DNA from: Levilactobacillus suantsaiihabitans
GTDB lineage: Bacteria; Bacillota; Bacilli; Lactobacillales; Lactobacillaceae
DNA length: 64,000 nucleotides
Assembly: GCF_004745505.1 (NCBI RefSeq)
Contig: NZ_RKLX01000012.1
Coordinates: forward strand, 1 to 64,000
Direction: 5' to 3'
Shown here piece after piece: positions 26,968 to 36,226 of the stretch (position 1 is its first letter; each line of letters begins with the position of its first letter). The translations under genes were made by a program, and so were the position numbers. The notes below the pieces were generated by a model that was not told the origin of the DNA, did no database searches, and saw nothing but the letters and a program-made list of their open reading frames with translations.

Positions 26968-27435
26968 ATGGAATTTGGACTTAGCAAGAACCACCAACGC
27001 AACGAAAAGGTACAACAACGGATTCAAACAGCTTTAGACTGGCTTGATGCACGCTCTACTGAAGAATTACTGGCTGAACCCATTGGTCCTAAAGTGATCG
27101 CTGATGGCGTTGAATTACGTTTCCAAGAATACGATACCCGCGACTACGCTGGTATGACTTACGAAACTCACCGCGAACACATTGATATTCACTACATGAT
27201 CAAGGGTGCTGAATGGGTTCGTTGGGCAGATGATGGGGATGCTGAACCCGTTAGCCCTTACGACCCTGAAGAAGAAATCCAACGTTTCGGTCACCCTGCT
27301 TTCCATAGCAAGGCTCTCTTAACAGATCGCCATTACGCTATCTTTGACCCAACTGACTTACACGCTGCCCACGGGATGGTCGACGGTAAGGTTGGTCACA
27401 ACCACAAGCTCTGCGTTAAGATTGCGTTGAACTAA
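26968..27435 (+). CDS. YhcH/YjgK/YiaL family protein (second copy)
   Basis: A 155-residue relative of the protein at 25233, with HREHIDIHYMIKGAEWV (about 69-85) aligned to the first copy's metal motif and PTDLHAAHGMVDG (about 131-143) aligned to its second motif. The two are clearly diverged, so they may have different substrates or form a heteromer. AAAGGAG precedes the ATG. It closes the operon before a bidirectional terminator. Confidence 0.85.
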   Translation: MEFGLSKNHQRNEKVQQRIQTALDWLDARSTEELLAEPIGPKVIADGVELRFQEYDTRDYAGMTYETHREHIDIHYMIKGAEWVRWADDGDAEPVSPYDPEEEIQRFGHPAFHSKALLTDRHYAIFDPTDLHAAHGMVDGKVGHNHKLCVKIALN

Positions 27436-27450
27436 TTCATTACTGAAATT

Positions 27451-27503
27451 AAAAAGAAGCATGCTGTCCCAGTACCTTGCTGAGATAACATGCTTCTTTT
27501 TTG
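27451..27503. terminator. Bidirectional terminator
   Basis: AAAAAGAAGCATG pairs with CATGCTTCTTTTTT around a long loop. It serves the yhcH operon and the convergent serine hydrolase operon. Confidence 0.8.
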
Positions 27504-27527
27504 ATCCAACTTTCGTATCGGTTGTCA

Positions 27528-27821
27528 CTAGTGATGCCGGTGCAACCGCGCCTGCTGCCGCTGATACCCATCCAAGATCAGCATCAAGTCGATCAACAAG
27601 AACAGCCCACCCAAGAACAGATTGAAGGTGACGTAGGCGATTTGTACGGCTGAAAACGCCAGGATTGGCGCCAGTTGCCACCACATGCTCTCTAGTATCG
27701 GGAAGCGACGGTGCCAATGCTTTTGGACCAGCGGCACGACGATCACCGCTAGGATCACCATCAGGGCCAGGCTGATCTGATACAGCCCCGTCAGGCTGTG
27801 ATCAATGCGAATATCCAACAT
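27528..27821 (-). CDS. Small membrane protein
   Basis: A 97-residue protein with three hydrophobic segments (about 12-32, 48-66 and 67-85) and a histidine/arginine-rich C-terminus (QQARLHRHH). I do not recognise the family. GGGAGGTG precedes the ATG, and it starts 12 bases after the serine hydrolase gene, so it is cotranscribed with it. A helper role for the membrane-anchored hydrolase is possible but not shown. Confidence 0.7.
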   Translation of the reverse strand: MLDIRIDHSLTGLYQISLALMVILAVIVVPLVQKHWHRRFPILESMWWQLAPILAFSAVQIAYVTFNLFLGGLFLLIDLMLILDGYQRQQARLHRHH

Positions 27822-27833
27822 GGACTCACCTCC

Positions 27834-29087
27834 CTACGAAATCGTCGACGCGGTGACCACCTGTTTAAACGTCGCCTTGGCAATGTCTTCGGTCGACCAG
27901 GTTGGCCACATGGTCTTCTTGTAAAAATTGTTCGACATGAAGATGACGCCGGTCCGGCCATCGGTGCTGACCAAGAAGGTATCCTCATAGAAGTTGCCGA
28001 CCCCGTGACCGTAGTAGCCTTGGTCCGCAAAATGGTACATTCCCCCGGTATACTTCGGCGTGGCGACGCCGGGTTCTAACAGCTTTTCGGCACTCGAAGC
28101 GTGGCTAAACCGCTTGCCCTGGACGATGGCCTGGACCGTCTTGAACACGTTGCTAGGACTCATGGTAGCGTTGCCCGTCCCCAGCCGCGAGCTAACATCC
28201 TTGGCCGCTGGCGTTTCCGGATCCGTGTAGCTCCCCGGTGTTTGGCCATTATAGCCGACCGACAAGGCGGCATTTTGCGCGCGCAACTGCACGAAGCTGG
28301 TGGCATTGAGGTTTAACGGCGTCACGATTTGTTGGTAAAACTGGTGGTAGTACGATTGGTTCGTCACCTGATTTAAAATGGCCGCCAACATGACGTAGCA
28401 AATCGGTTGATAGTTAAAGTGATTCAGCTGCGACGTGTCGACGCGGACGTGTTTGACCGCGTACCGGTAGACTTGGTGTTCACCCAGGTCCTTGTCCGGC
28501 TTCATGTCCCCCAGCAAGCCACCTTCCATGTTGAGCATCTGGCGAATCGTGACCCGGTCGCCGTGCTTGACCTGCGGATAAAATTGGTGCAGCGTGTCCG
28601 TCATCTTGAGCTTGCCCTGTTCGATGGCCCGCATAACCAGCAGGCCCGTCATCGACTTTTGCAGCGAGTTGATGAGATACTGCGTCTTTGGCGTATTGCG
28701 CTGCTTCTTCGCTTTATTGGCCCACCCAAAGGATTTCTGATAAATCACTTGGTCATCTTTCACCACCAAGGCGGTCCCGGAAAATTTCTTGGCCGTCAGC
28801 TGCTGGGTCAAATTAGCCGTAAACGTCGGGTTGGCGCTGCCGGCGGTCCGGTCCAGTGCCGTTGTCTGGTGGTGCCGCTGTTGTCGACTCACCTGCGCAT
28901 TGCGTTGAATCAGCCGGTGGGTCTGCTTTACGGTCGTCGGTGTCACCGTTAACTGGCGCCGCTGCTCCACGTGGTACCACTGCACGGCCCCGTAGCCGAC
29001 CAATCCCAACAAGATCACCAGTAGCAGCCAGCGCCCCCAGTGAGGATGGGATTGCGCGGCGTGTTGTTGTCTTCGTGTTTCTTTCAT
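27834..29087 (-). CDS. Membrane-anchored serine hydrolase (beta-lactamase/class C fold)
   Basis: A 417-residue protein with one N-terminal membrane segment (about 18-38) and an extracellular penicillin-binding-protein/beta-lactamase-like domain. The SxxK nucleophile motif is SLQK in LINSLQKSMTGLL (about 142-154); a GHGVGNF motif replaces the KTG box. The usual YxN motif is altered: FNYQPICY keeps Tyr but lacks Asn. Family members are esterases, D-amino-acid peptidases or teichoic-acid D-alanyl hydrolases. It is a paralogue of the gene at 29430. AGGGG lies ten bases before the ATG. Confidence 0.85.
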   Translation of the reverse strand: MKETRRQQHAAQSHPHWGRWLLLVILLGLVGYGAVQWYHVEQRRQLTVTPTTVKQTHRLIQRNAQVSRQQRHHQTTALDRTAGSANPTFTANLTQQLTAKKFSGTALVVKDDQVIYQKSFGWANKAKKQRNTPKTQYLINSLQKSMTGLLVMRAIEQGKLKMTDTLHQFYPQVKHGDRVTIRQMLNMEGGLLGDMKPDKDLGEHQVYRYAVKHVRVDTSQLNHFNYQPICYVMLAAILNQVTNQSYYHQFYQQIVTPLNLNATSFVQLRAQNAALSVGYNGQTPGSYTDPETPAAKDVSSRLGTGNATMSPSNVFKTVQAIVQGKRFSHASSAEKLLEPGVATPKYTGGMYHFADQGYYGHGVGNFYEDTFLVSTDGRTGVIFMSNNFYKKTMWPTWSTEDIAKATFKQVVTASTIS

Positions 29088-29429
29088 TTTGTCAAAGCCC
29101 CTGTCTTGTCAAACTTACCCTTTAGATTATACGAGACTCCCGGCAAAATACCAACCGTCAGTCAATGGTCTTCGTTGCCGCGGCCTGGTGAAAACTGGCC
29201 ACGATTCGTCTACCGTTTGCCCAAGAATTGACGCTAGCCATCGCCAGTATCCAACCAGACAAAAGCCACCAATCCACTCGCCGTAACGAGTCATTGGTGG
29301 CTAACTTATTATTGATTAAAGGTTAATTGCATTGTGCTCATGACGTCAAAAGTCGTCGTTTACAGTCACATAATGCGAACTGGCCGCCTACCATTACGGC
29401 AATTAGGTGCAACCTTCTGTTACTGACAC
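29088..29429. other. Intergenic region between the serine hydrolase paralogues
   Basis: 342 bases without a gene. It holds the terminator at 29261-29302 and a fragment of the dispersed repeat at about 29340-29405 (GACGTCAAAAGTCG then CTGGCCGCCTACC), in the same order as at 46527-46580. Confidence 0.65.
29261..29302 (-). terminator. Terminator of the second serine hydrolase gene
   Basis: Minus-strand AGCCACCAATGACTCG pairs, with one internal mismatch, with CGAGT-ATTGGTGGCT and is followed by four T. Confidence 0.8.
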
Positions 29430-30662
29430 CTATCGCAACACCTTCGCCCGGTCAATCTGCTTGAACGTTTGGATGCCCAGGTCTTCCGTGGACCAGGCCG
29501 GATACATTGTCTTTTTCACGAAGTTGTTGGACAGGAGCACGACGCCGGTCCGGCCGTTCTTGCTGATGACGAAGGTGCTCTCGTAATCGTCGCCCATACC
29601 GTGGCCATAGTAGCCCAGCTGGTCGAGGTGGTACATCCCACCGGTGTAGTGCAGCGTGGTGTTCCCCGCCTCGTGGAGCACCTGGGCCCCCGCTGGCGTC
29701 GACAGCAACGACCCCTGAACGATGGCACGTTCGGCGCGGAAGACATCCCCCGCGCTCATTGTCGCGTTCCCGGTGGCGATTTGAATCGCCATGCTGGCCG
29801 CCGATGGCTTGTGTGGTTCACTGTAGTCGCCCGGCATCGTCCCGGCATACCCGGTCGTCATACCCTTGGTGGTCGACCGCAGCTGGGCAAAGCCAGTGTG
29901 ATTCAGGTTCAGTGGCGTAACCAATTGTTGATAAAATAAATCATAATACGACTTGTGCGTGACTTGATGTAAAATGCCCGCCAGCAACGTAAAGCAAATC
30001 TGCTGGTAGTCGAATTTACCAATCTTGCTGGTGTCGATCCGAGCATTTTGACTGACGTATTGGTAAGCCTCATTTTCCGTCAGGGTCCGCCCGGGCTTTA
30101 GCTCGCCGGTAATGCCGGCCGTCATGTTCAGCATTTGGCGAATCGTGACCTCACTGCTGTGAGCAATGCCCGGATAGTACTGGTTCAATCGGTCCGTGAG
30201 CTGTAATTGCCCGGCCTGGACCGCCTTCATCAGCAGCATCCCCGTCATCGACTTTTGGACAGAGTTGATCAAGAATTGCGACGTGACCTTGTTCTTGCGG
30301 TGCTTCTTGGCGTTGGCCTGACCAAAAGCACGTTGGTAGACGACCTGGTCATTTTTCACGACCAGCGCCGTGCCGACAAACTTCTTGGCCTTCAGCTCTC
30401 GCGTAAAGCGTTTGCTAAATTTCGGTGTGACTTGGCCCCGATTGGTCCGATCAAAGGCCGTCTTGGCCGGGTCGCGTTGCTGCTTACTGGCAGCGGCGTC
30501 CTTGGCAATCGTGGCGTGCGTTTGCTTGGCGTGTTGATGATTGCTGGTCGCCACCTCTTTTTGGTCCTGCTGGTCGATCTCGTGCATCCCCCAGATGACG
30601 CCACCAATCCCCAGAATGATGACGAACAATACCGCCCAATGGCGCAAATTTCGTGTATTCAC
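29430..30662 (-). CDS. Membrane-anchored serine hydrolase, paralogue
   Basis: A 410-residue paralogue of the protein at 27834 with the same plan: one N-terminal membrane segment (about 8-25), a basic linker and the hydrolase domain. The SxxK motif is SVQK in LINSVQKSMTGML; the YxN position reads FDYQQICF, again without Asn; GYYGHGMGDDYEST stands at the third motif. An open frame reaches 30677, but the GTG at 30662 lies about six bases after GGGGGAG. It is transcribed alone, ending in its own terminator. Confidence 0.85.
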   Translation of the reverse strand: MNTRNLRHWAVLFVIILGIGGVIWGMHEIDQQDQKEVATSNHQHAKQTHATIAKDAAASKQQRDPAKTAFDRTNRGQVTPKFSKRFTRELKAKKFVGTALVVKNDQVVYQRAFGQANAKKHRKNKVTSQFLINSVQKSMTGMLLMKAVQAGQLQLTDRLNQYYPGIAHSSEVTIRQMLNMTAGITGELKPGRTLTENEAYQYVSQNARIDTSKIGKFDYQQICFTLLAGILHQVTHKSYYDLFYQQLVTPLNLNHTGFAQLRSTTKGMTTGYAGTMPGDYSEPHKPSAASMAIQIATGNATMSAGDVFRAERAIVQGSLLSTPAGAQVLHEAGNTTLHYTGGMYHLDQLGYYGHGMGDDYESTFVISKNGRTGVVLLSNNFVKKTMYPAWSTEDLGIQTFKQIDRAKVLR

Positions 30663-30763
30663 TTTTCTCTCCCCCAATTAGCTAACTGGTTAACCCCTTA
30701 CACTACTCATCCGACTGGCTAGCTTGCCCCCGCAATCGTCAGTCCTTCATTTTTGATTATACG

Positions 30764-30801
30764 AAAAAGCCGACCAAAGACAATAAAAGTCTTCGTCGGC
30801 T
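30764..30801 (-). terminator. Phosphoglycerate mutase terminator
   Basis: Minus-strand AGCCGACGAAGAC pairs with GTCTTTGGTCGGCT and is followed by five T. Confidence 0.85.
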
Positions 30802-30829
30802 AGGGGAACTTATTATTTACTTTAAAAAC

Positions 30830-31501
30830 TCACAGGGTTTGCTTGCGCAAGACGTTTAGCCGGTCATCAAAGTCGTAACGAATTGGTTCACCGTTGGCAA
30901 CTTCCACCTGACTAATATCCGCATCCGCCACATGGTCCAGGTACTTGATCAACGCCCGTAACGTGCTGCCATGGGCGACGACCAGCTGATTGTGCCCGTC
31001 CAATAACCGCGGGGCAATCTGGTCGTTCCAGTAGGGTAACAGCCGATGGTAGGCCATTTCCAAGCTTTCCCCCCGTGGTTCGACGTGCGGCCCGAACTGG
31101 TCATAGCGCCGGTCCTGGCTGACGTGGTCCAACAGTGGCGGCACGGTCTTAAAGCTCCGCCGCCAAATCTTGATCTGCTTTTCCCCCACGCGCGCCTTGA
31201 CCGCTGCCTTGTTCTGCCCCCGCAGTGCGCCGTAGTGGCGTTCGTTGAGCCGCCAGGACTTGTATTCCGGAATGTACAGTTGGTCGATGGCCGCTAAGAC
31301 AATGTTGGACGTCACGATGGCTCGCTGGAGCATCGACGTGTGCAGGGCCCCAAATTGCAAGCCCGTGGCCGCGACCAACTGCCCAGCGGCCGCCGCCTGT
31401 TGCCGTCCCTTTGCCGTCAGGGGCACATCACTCCACCCGGTAAAAATGTTATCTCGGTTCGCGACACTCTCGCCGTGCCGTAAAATGACCAGCGTTGCCA
31501 T
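30830..31501 (-). CDS. gpmA: 2,3-bisphosphoglycerate-dependent phosphoglycerate mutase
   Basis: It interconverts 3- and 2-phosphoglycerate in glycolysis through a phosphohistidine. The 223-residue protein has the catalytic [20 protein letters not shown] (about 4-23), the substrate residues in [16 protein letters not shown] (about 83-98) and the second His in [15 protein letters not shown] (about 174-188), where most enzymes read HGNSLRA. GGGAG precedes the ATG. It is shorter than the usual 228-250 residues, and as paralogues are common it may be a secondary GpmA. Confidence 0.88.
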   Translation of the reverse strand: MATLVILRHGESVANRDNIFTGWSDVPLTAKGRQQAAAAGQLVAATGLQFGALHTSMLQRAIVTSNIVLAAIDQLYIPEYKSWRLNERHYGALRGQNKAAVKARVGEKQIKIWRRSFKTVPPLLDHVSQDRRYDQFGPHVEPRGESLEMAYHRLLPYWNDQIAPRLLDGHNQLVVAHGSTLRALIKYLDHVADADISQVEVANGEPIRYDFDDRLNVLRKQTL

Positions 31502-31796
31502 TGATCATGCTCCCTTTCTCTCTTATCAATTCTCACTGACCATCATACCATAGGTTTTGGCTGGGACCCGGTCATTTGTGTCAGTTTTCACTTATTTTTC
31601 TGATAAAAATGAAAAGAGTAAACCAAAAGACGACTAGTGATCATCAAGGCTGATAACTGAATGCCCCTGGATTTAAATCGTTTGACCATCCGGTTCAAGT
31701 GGAACTAGGACGTCTTTTCCTCTTGCGTTACATAGCGCAGGTAACTAGTCCTGCCAACGCCCCAGCTGTCCCATTCTCAGCTTTCTGTTCCCTTAA

Positions 31797-32972
31797 TCAC
31801 TTATAGTCAAACTGAGAGAGCGGATAGGTCATAATGTGCTTGTACGCTCGCGTACTAAACGTCACATGTCCATTACGATACACCGTCGTTTTTGCTGTAC
31901 CATCATAGCCATAAGTAATCACTGTCACCAGCTTCTTCTTATTGGTCGCATGAAAGTTTACCCGCGTTTCATCAACCCGGGTATACGCATGAGCGGCCTG
32001 GTAATGAGTCCGTAATCGTTTACGATTCGTAATCACTTTCCACGGCTTCCGACGATACGTATAAACTGTCAGCTTAGTCGCACGTCCTTGTCGAAAGCTA
32101 ATCTTGGAAATGCGATTGTCCATCCCCGTTACTAAAACCTTACTGATGTGATGCTGGTGATTTCGCAATATATAGGCATGCTGTGGCATTGATAGACTCT
32201 CATTCGTGGTAACACGATTTCCCGTCGAGCGAGCACTTTGCACTCTTTTTCGCAACGATTCATATTTTTGGGGTGCTAAGAATTGTTCTCCTGGATCCCG
32301 ATACTTGCCAGCAATCAGAGTTTTAGGCGTCTTCTATGTCCACCCTAATTGCTTGCCCTTTGCTGTCTCCAAATAAAGGAAATGAACACCATTATACTTT
32401 GTCACTTCCTTGGTGGCATAGAGTTGTTGTGCAGCCAGCCGGTCAAACACACCTGAAACGTACGTGTAATGCACCGTGTAGATTGGTCGGTTCCAAATTC
32501 GATGTAAGTTAGGATTGGCAACATAATATGGCCGCTTATAGGTCTTAACGGAATGAACTGTCTGTATCCGCTTCATATCGCTAGCTTTAACGTAACCCAC
32601 GTTAGCAAAGTCTTAAAAGTTACTAATTGTTTTTGGTCCATCGATTCCTTCAAAACCACCCAACTCATACGCAACTAGATGGTAAAATATCCCCTTGGTA
32701 GTTGTAACCTTCTCGATAACCCCAAGCACTTCTCCTGCTTCGGTAACGGCATCTGACAGCTCTCCTGCTTTCGTCCCAAATGACTTCAGACTCCGATAGA
32801 AAATAACCTTTTTGTTGGCCATCTTGTAAGCAACGTATACATCTGGCTTCACGCTGCTTTTGATGCGCCCAACTTTAGGATTGGTAAAAAGACCGGTATT
32901 GGACGCTACACTAAAACTCCCCGCGATAACGAACACCCCTAAAAGCAGGGCCAAGCATATCTTTTTCTTCAA
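31797..32972 (-). pseudogene. Broken copy of the exported protein gene at 33526 (two in-frame stops)
   Basis: A single reading frame is interrupted by TAA at 32613 and TAG at 32334 but shows no frameshift. The three pieces align in order with the intact neighbour: GYKVANKKTVFYRSLK versus AYKMANKKVIFYRSLK, then VFDRLARTQLYATKE versus VFDRLAAQQLYATKE, then WRKPWKTITNKKKLRTH versus YRRKPWKVITNRKRLRTH. The second stop stands where the neighbour has Tyr (GWVYK versus GWT-stop-K). A hydrophobic N-terminus (ICLALLLGVFVIAGSF) suggests export. It is a nonsense-inactivated paralogue; sequencing error at both sites is the alternative. Confidence 0.85.
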
Positions 32973-33204
32973 TTTAAACTTCCCCACCAATAGTTGTGTT
33001 ACCACTTCCTCTAACCGTTCAAGCCACAAGTTTCGCTAGTTCTGATAGACCATCGCCTTAGTATCATAACCGGCGATTCCTACACGAACTAGCTTGTGAG
33101 ATTTTTTGAACAAAGCGGACTTCAACAGCTTACTTCTCCCCTAGTCAAAATCTGCAATCGGAAAAGTAATCGCACCGTCTCTATCCAATCATCAATATCC
33201 CAAA

Positions 33205-33442
33205 TATCCCAATAAAGTCGAATTATTATATTTCTTATATTGTGCCTCCCTTAACCTAATTTCAAGATAATATACAAAATCATTTCAAAAGTTGACTGCT
33301 TTAATGGTCGACTATTTAGTGCCCCGTTCCATGTCAATTAAATTCATATCCCATACCTTTACCAACGAAATGCAATCGCGTTTGATAACTCTGTTTACGT
33401 ATCCTTAAGAAAAAATTAGCCCTTCTCTCTATGCAAAAAAGT
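33205..33442 (-). repeat. Duplicated promoter region, copy A
   Basis: About 235 bases that match 40002-40242 (shared stretches include CAATAAAGTCGAATTATTA, TTTCAAAAGTTGACTG and TGCAATCGCGTTTGATAA). Each copy lies upstream of a minus-strand exported-protein gene. On the minus strand TCAACT, 17 bases, TATTAT is a possible promoter, then GGGAGG. It fills the gap 32973-33525, which has no gene. Confidence 0.8.
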
Positions 33443-33469
33443 ACGCTACCGGAGTGGCGCGTACTTTTC
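33434..33469 (-). terminator. Terminator of the gene at 33526
   Basis: Minus-strand AAAAGTACGC pairs with GCGTACTTTT and continues into a T-run; it is nearly symmetrical and could act both ways. Confidence 0.75.
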
Positions 33470-33525
33470 ATTAACAAAATTCTTTATTTCTGCGTTTGCC
33501 CCAACAACGACACGTCATAAGCTGA

Positions 33526-34755
33526 CTACTTAAAATCCGCCAACGGATAACTCATAATATCTTTTGGCATAACGGTCTTAAAGCCAACCTTACCATTCCG
33601 ATAAATCCAAATGGTTGCGTAACTGTCAGTTCCATAAGTCCGCACACGAACCAGCTTCTTGCTCTGATGCTTGTAAAAGTGCACGGTTGACCATGAGGCT
33701 TCGACAAAGTCATGGGAAACGGTAAAATGGGTTCGTAATTTTTTCTTATTGGTGATGGTCTTCCAAGGCTTGCGCCAATACTCAAAGGTCCGTACCTTGA
33801 CCGCCTTACCACGCTTGAAATCGATACGGATTGGCCGATTATCCATTCCCATCGTCAGTACTCGCAAAGTATGCTTTCGCTTATTCCGAATCTGATAAAC
33901 CCGTTGTGGCAGTGCCGTACTATCGCTCACGTCCACCCGTGTCCCCGCCGACTTACGGCTTTGCTTTTTCACCACCATTTTTTCATGAGCCTTGGGCTTA
34001 AGGAGCTGCTGACCAGGATCACGATAATAGCCGGCAATCAGCGTCTTGGGTGACTTGTATACCCAGCCTAATGGCCGCTTAGCCGTACTTAAGTAAACGT
34101 AGTGACTGCCATTGTATTTAACCAATTCTTTGGTTGCATACAGCTGCGTTCTTGCCAAACGGTCGAATACGTGCGTCACGTAGGTGTAATGCTTAGTATT
34201 GGCCGGCGCCGACCAGATACGGTGCTCATAGGGATTGCCCACGTAATATGGTTGTTTCTGCGAATAACGCCATTCAGATTTTACCGTTGAAAAAGGCTTT
34301 AACCCATCTGCTTTCACAAAGCCATAATTTGTGATTTCAGTCGTATCACCTGAATTTTCCGGACTATTTTTATTCTCAAAGCCATTAGGATAAAACATGA
34401 CAACGCGATAGTACACACCAGTTGTGGTTTCATATTTTTTAATTGCTCCAAAAATACTACCCCGTGCGGTGATATTATCAGAAATAATGCCATCTTTTGT
34501 GCCATACTCCTTTAAACTGCGATAAAACACTGTTTTCTTGTTGGCTACTTTATAGCCGATATCGGGGTCCATTTTCTCTGTCGAAATGACCTTACCAACT
34601 GGCGATGCCTTTGAAGATGAACTGGACTTCACCGAACTAGTCCTGGCTTTTGATGTTGAAGACGCCTCCGTCTTTTTCGACGGCTGTGCAGTGCAGCCAA
34701 CTTCAACGGTCCCTAAGAAAATACATAAGGCAACTACGAACTTTTTTCTAAGCAT
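33526..34755 (-). CDS. Exported (probable lipoprotein) of unknown function
   Basis: A 409-residue protein with an N-terminal signal (RKKFVVALCIFLGTVEVGC), a candidate lipidation Cys at about 22, and a Ser/Lys/Thr-rich linker (about 25-55). The rest is Tyr/Lys/Arg-rich and beta-like, with paired segments such as GYKVANKKTVFYRSLKEYG and KPWKTITNKKKLRTH. I do not recognise the family. The ATG at 34755 is preferred over one at 34788 because GGAAGGAA lies before it. It is the only intact gene of the 31.8-39.8 kb cluster and the paralogue of the pseudogene downstream. Confidence 0.75.
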   Translation of the reverse strand: MLRKKFVVALCIFLGTVEVGCTAQPSKKTEASSTSKARTSSVKSSSSSKASPVGKVISTEKMDPDIGYKVANKKTVFYRSLKEYGTKDGIISDNITARGSIFGAIKKYETTTGVYYRVVMFYPNGFENKNSPENSGDTTEITNYGFVKADGLKPFSTVKSEWRYSQKQPYYVGNPYEHRIWSAPANTKHYTYVTHVFDRLARTQLYATKELVKYNGSHYVYLSTAKRPLGWVYKSPKTLIAGYYRDPGQQLLKPKAHEKMVVKKQSRKSAGTRVDVSDSTALPQRVYQIRNKRKHTLRVLTMGMDNRPIRIDFKRGKAVKVRTFEYWRKPWKTITNKKKLRTHFTVSHDFVEASWSTVHFYKHQSKKLVRVRTYGTDSYATIWIYRNGKVGFKTVMPKDIMSYPLADFK

Positions 34756-34771
34756 AGTACCATTCCTTCCC

Positions 34772-36226
34772 CTAACTAACTTTTCCAACCGACTTGATAC
34801 TTTCTGCCTGACGATTCATAATCATATACCCCTTTCCATCACTAGTAATTCCCATCCCCTCAGATTCACGATAATTTCTTCTGGTCAGAACTGTAAAGTG
34901 CATGGTCTTAGACTTCATCGAAACTTTCTTGTTCAGTTTATTGACTGGCAAAGTCATAAATGAGCTATCATAGTTAAAGAATAAACGGTTATTCCGGCCG
35001 TCGTAAGATAGTCCTTGGCTGGTTGTACCAATAGCGTTAGAAATTTGATCTACGGCATGGATCTTAGCTGAATGCCTTGATAACTTTCCCTTATAAACTT
35101 GAACAGTCCTGCCATAGTAATACTTACGGCTAGATTCGTGCCTGCTCGGTTTATAGTTTTTGGGGCGTCTACGCTCCTTTTGAACCTTTGTTCGTTTCCT
35201 TTTGCTCATTTTTCTAACCTTACTGCCCGTATCTCTACCCAACATCTTAGTAAAATAAAAATTACCTTTCTTATCAAAAGTTAAATCATGTAGCTGCAAA
35301 TATCCTTTAGTTTTATCAGTGAATGGCCAACGAATCTTAAGCCCAAAAATCTTAATCCATGATTTCTTCCGGATACGTAGGAAAAGTTTCCATTGCTTAA
35401 TAGGTCTCAACTTGGACATACTAAGCTTTTGAATCGTAATAGAATGTTTCTTGCCCCTATCTCTTGCTAGCGAGTAAGCGGCATTATACAAATGCTTATC
35501 CTTAGGATTGTACGCAAAGCTTTGGCCATGACCAGTTTTAAATAATGGGCCAATTGTTACCGCAGAGTAAATTCGAAAGTAACTAGGTTTCAAATGTTTC
35601 TTAGCCAGTCTTCTAAGTTTTCTCTTTCTAGATTTACTAGTTGAAGAAACATACATGTACTTACTGCTCTTAACTAACGCCTTAACAACACGATCATGTT
35701 TTCCGCTCTTGTTGACATACTTTGCTAATGTGTGCAAATTATAACGGATAATTCAACCTTTTCTGGCATTTCCATAAGTTTTCTTTGCCGCCCTTTTCTT
35801 CTTTGCATTAGACATCAGGATGTACATCTTGGCCTGCTTATTCTTGCCAATAATTGCAACTCCTTGAGGTTGGGACGACTTCTTTAATCCCTTAATCTTA
35901 TAGTACTCCATTCTCTTTGTTTTTCCGTCTGCTAAAAATGCAAATCGCTTAAAAACAAATTGATGTCCCTTCTCAGCAATAACTCGACTACCATAATACT
36001 TTCTCCCCTTCGATGAAAGTCTTGCACGTGCATATCTCCCCTTATTTGCCCGCGGACGATACCACTTCTTCGTGATAACCTTGGTGTTAATCTTATGAGC
36101 CTTGTTCTTTCCAATATTAACCGTTGCGTGGACGGTCTTAACTCTGGAAGCATCTGCACCAACGGGGGCGATTAATACAAAAACCATTACCAATAAAATT
36201 ATACGTAACCACATCTTCTTATTCAT
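34772..36226 (-). pseudogene. Exported, highly basic protein gene interrupted by TGA
   Basis: Two open frames (36226-35753 and 35737-34772) lie in the same reading frame, separated only by TGA at 35753-35755, so they are one gene of about 484 codons. The product has a signal peptide (IILLVMVFVLIAPVGADAS) and is extremely rich in Lys and Arg (for example KRKRTKVQKERRRPKNYK). Stretches such as LTFDKKGNFYFTK, GLSYDGRNNRLFFNYD and GITSDGKGYMIMN suggest beta-propeller-like repeats. The ATG overlaps the stop of the giant surface gene by eight bases, so they formed an operon. The original function is unknown. Confidence 0.8.
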
